DNA from: Nitrospirota bacterium | Lineage (GTDB): Bacteria; Nitrospirota; Nitrospiria; Nitrospirales; UBA8639 | DNA: 6,941 nucleotides | NCBI GenBank assembly: GCA_029865515.1 | Contig: JAOUGQ010000152.1 | Coordinates: 1 to 6,941 of the forward strand | Reading direction: 5' to 3' | In this document: positions 6,404-6,941 of the stretch, one piece after another | Layout: the number at the start of each line of letters is the position of its first letter | Position numbering within the stretch: position 1 is the first letter of the stretch | Notes under the pieces: model-generated | What the model saw: the letters and a program-made list of their open reading frames with translations, nothing else | Told to the model about the DNA's origin: nothing | Database searches by the model: none | Translations under genes and position numbers: made by a program

Positions 6404-6440
6404 ATTATACTCGGAGATGCTCTAAGTTTGGCAGGCCAAA
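6404..6440 (-). promoter_or_regulatory. Candidate YihY-family promoter with palindrome over the -35 region
   Basis: On the minus strand a perfect -10 hexamer TATAAT (6409-6404) stands 8 nt before the ATG at 6395. The -35 position has no good hexamer. It is instead occupied by the perfect palindrome TTTGGC-AG-GCCAAA (6427-6440), which could bind an activator or repressor. A start about 7 nt after the -10 would fall at or next to the initiation codon. Confidence 0.45.
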
Positions 6441-6471
6441 GGCTCACCATCCCGAGCCACAAGGAAAGAGT

Positions 6472-6633
6472 ATGACAAGGTGCAACAACATCCTGCTCAC
6501 TCTCGAAGACACGGAAACGCCAGACACTGTATTTTTGCACCTCAGACATGATCCGGCAAATATGATGTTCTGGAAACCGCATCTTGGCATCTTTTCCCCT
6601 GGTGAAGGACTTTCCCGCTCTGAGACAGTTTGA
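6472..6633 (+). CDS. Possible small protein, 53 residues, unknown function
   Basis: An ATG at 6472 opens a 53-codon frame ending in TGA. AAGGAAAG lies about 3-6 nt upstream, a good Shine-Dalgarno sequence at near-ideal spacing, and this is the main reason to list it. The product begins MTRCNNILLTLEDTETPD and ends SRSETV. It has no signal peptide, no membrane helix and no motif I recognise. Codon usage does not argue strongly either way. It is divergent from the YihY-family gene. It may be a chance frame. Confidence 0.25.
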   Translation: MTRCNNILLTLEDTETPDTVFLHLRHDPANMMFWKPHLGIFSPGEGLSRSETV

Positions 6634-6741
6634 CGAAAGCCGGAGCGATCTGACTCTCCCTGAAAGGTGGCACACGAGAGTTGCCCAAACAACGCCCGGT
6701 CTGTCTGTTTTATTCCGAGTGGCAATTTTTCATCAGTAACC

Positions 6742-6770
6742 TTGACATGCCTGGGCCAAGCCGCTAATTA
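6742..6770 (+). promoter_or_regulatory. Weak candidate promoter for the right-edge gene
   Basis: A perfect -35 hexamer TTGACA (6742-6747) is followed after 17 nt by TAATTA (6765-6770), which matches the -10 consensus poorly and lies within the palindrome CTAATTAG. If used, it gives a leader of about 110 nt. CATGCCTG (6746-6753), overlapping the -35, is repeated in inverted form as CAGGCATG (6795-6802). Confidence 0.3.
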
Positions 6771-6887
6771 GTTTTCTTACGCTGACGTTTCTCTCAGGCA
6801 TGAGAACTCGATTCTTTACTTGGGCATCCTCTCACGCACCACCAGAGCCATGGCTATGACGCCGGGGCAACGAGGGAGTATATTGTC

Positions 6888-6941
6888 ATGAAAAAACTTT
6901 GCTTTCTGCTCTTCTTGTCATTCGCATTCATTGTCCCCCTG
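6888..6941 (+). CDS. Exported protein, N-terminal fragment (continues past right edge)
   Basis: Only 18 codons lie inside the window. They begin MKKLCFLLFLSFAFIVPL: two lysines followed by an unbroken hydrophobic run, the typical n- and h-regions of a Sec signal peptide or a first membrane helix. GAGGGAG stands 9 nt before the ATG, a strong ribosome binding site that supports the start. The mature part, and so the function, is not visible, and whether a lipobox follows cannot be told. It is the only confident plus-strand gene and is divergent from the YihY-family gene. Confidence 0.7.
   Translation, partial: MKKLCFLLFLSFAFIVPL

Larger units (their letters stand above)
6399..6887. other. Intergenic region of about 490 bp between divergent genes
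   Basis: This gap separates the minus-strand YihY-family gene from the plus-strand gene at 6888. It holds the YihY-family promoter region on the left, a possible 53-residue plus-strand ORF (6472-6633), and a possible promoter with a leader of about 110 nt on the right. Overlapping minus-strand frames at 6361-6675 and 6444-6725 show no recognisable motif and are rich in Ser, Arg and Cys, as antisense frames often are. I see no tRNA, no riboswitch consensus and no transposon end. Confidence 0.6.

Noticed and set aside
6361..6725. Minus-strand frames of 104 and 93 codons in the right-hand gap
   Set aside because: Composition is rich in Ser, Arg and Cys, no motif or ribosome site was recognised, and the first runs into the YihY-family start. 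They overlap each other, as chance frames do.
6682..6737. Possible plus-strand terminator: TTGCC and GGCAA arms before a T-run
   Set aside because: Only five pairs around a loop of about 40 nt, too weak to call.

Overview
The window reads as chromosomal DNA of a Gram-negative bacterium: it encodes the start of a TonB-dependent outer-membrane receptor, a periplasmic binding protein and a TolC-family outer-membrane channel. GC content looks moderate, about half by eye. Nothing here fixes the taxon. The gene content and the mix of GTG and ATG starts would fit Nitrospirota or a proteobacterium, with a marine Nitrospira-like organism as a low-confidence guess. All genes except the one entering at the right edge, and one doubtful small ORF, lie on the minus strand, so the layout is best read from right to left.

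The core (1-3861, minus strand) is a vitamin B12 (cobalamin) uptake locus. A sigma70-like promoter (TTGACA, 18 nt, TACATT) lies just after the tolC-like gene. It is followed by a complete cobalamin riboswitch (3655-3815) and a downstream hairpin that buries the Shine-Dalgarno sequence of btuF. Then come btuF (periplasmic binding protein), btuC (FecCD-type permease) and btuD (ATPase); btuC and btuD overlap in a TGATG stop-start. After btuD a second, sequence-divergent cobalamin riboswitch (235-381) leads into the first 64 codons of a btuB-like TonB-dependent receptor cut off at the left edge. The two riboswitches identify the substrate as a corrinoid, which the Fe-siderophore/B12 protein families alone could not do. 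Free cobalamin would shut down both the inner-membrane transporter and the outer-membrane receptor.

Upstream of this (3875-5218, minus) is a CzcC/CusC-like TolC-family channel with no RND pump or membrane-fusion partner beside it. The 256 bp before it hold an 8-bp-arm dyad and a degenerate 14-bp direct repeat. Next (5475-6395, minus) is a YihY/BrkB-family inner-membrane protein, whose -10 hexamer TATAAT lies so close to its ATG that the mRNA may be leaderless.

The right end (6399-6887) is a gap of about 490 bp. It holds a possible 53-residue ORF with a good ribosome binding site, a possible promoter, and the leader of a plus-strand gene for an exported protein, of which only 18 signal-peptide codons are inside the window.

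The most informative feature is the pair of B12 riboswitches with readable translational expression platforms, including a 7-bp kissing-loop (L5-L13) pairing in the btuF leader. I see no mobile element, CRISPR array, tRNA or rRNA, and no clearly new multi-gene system.
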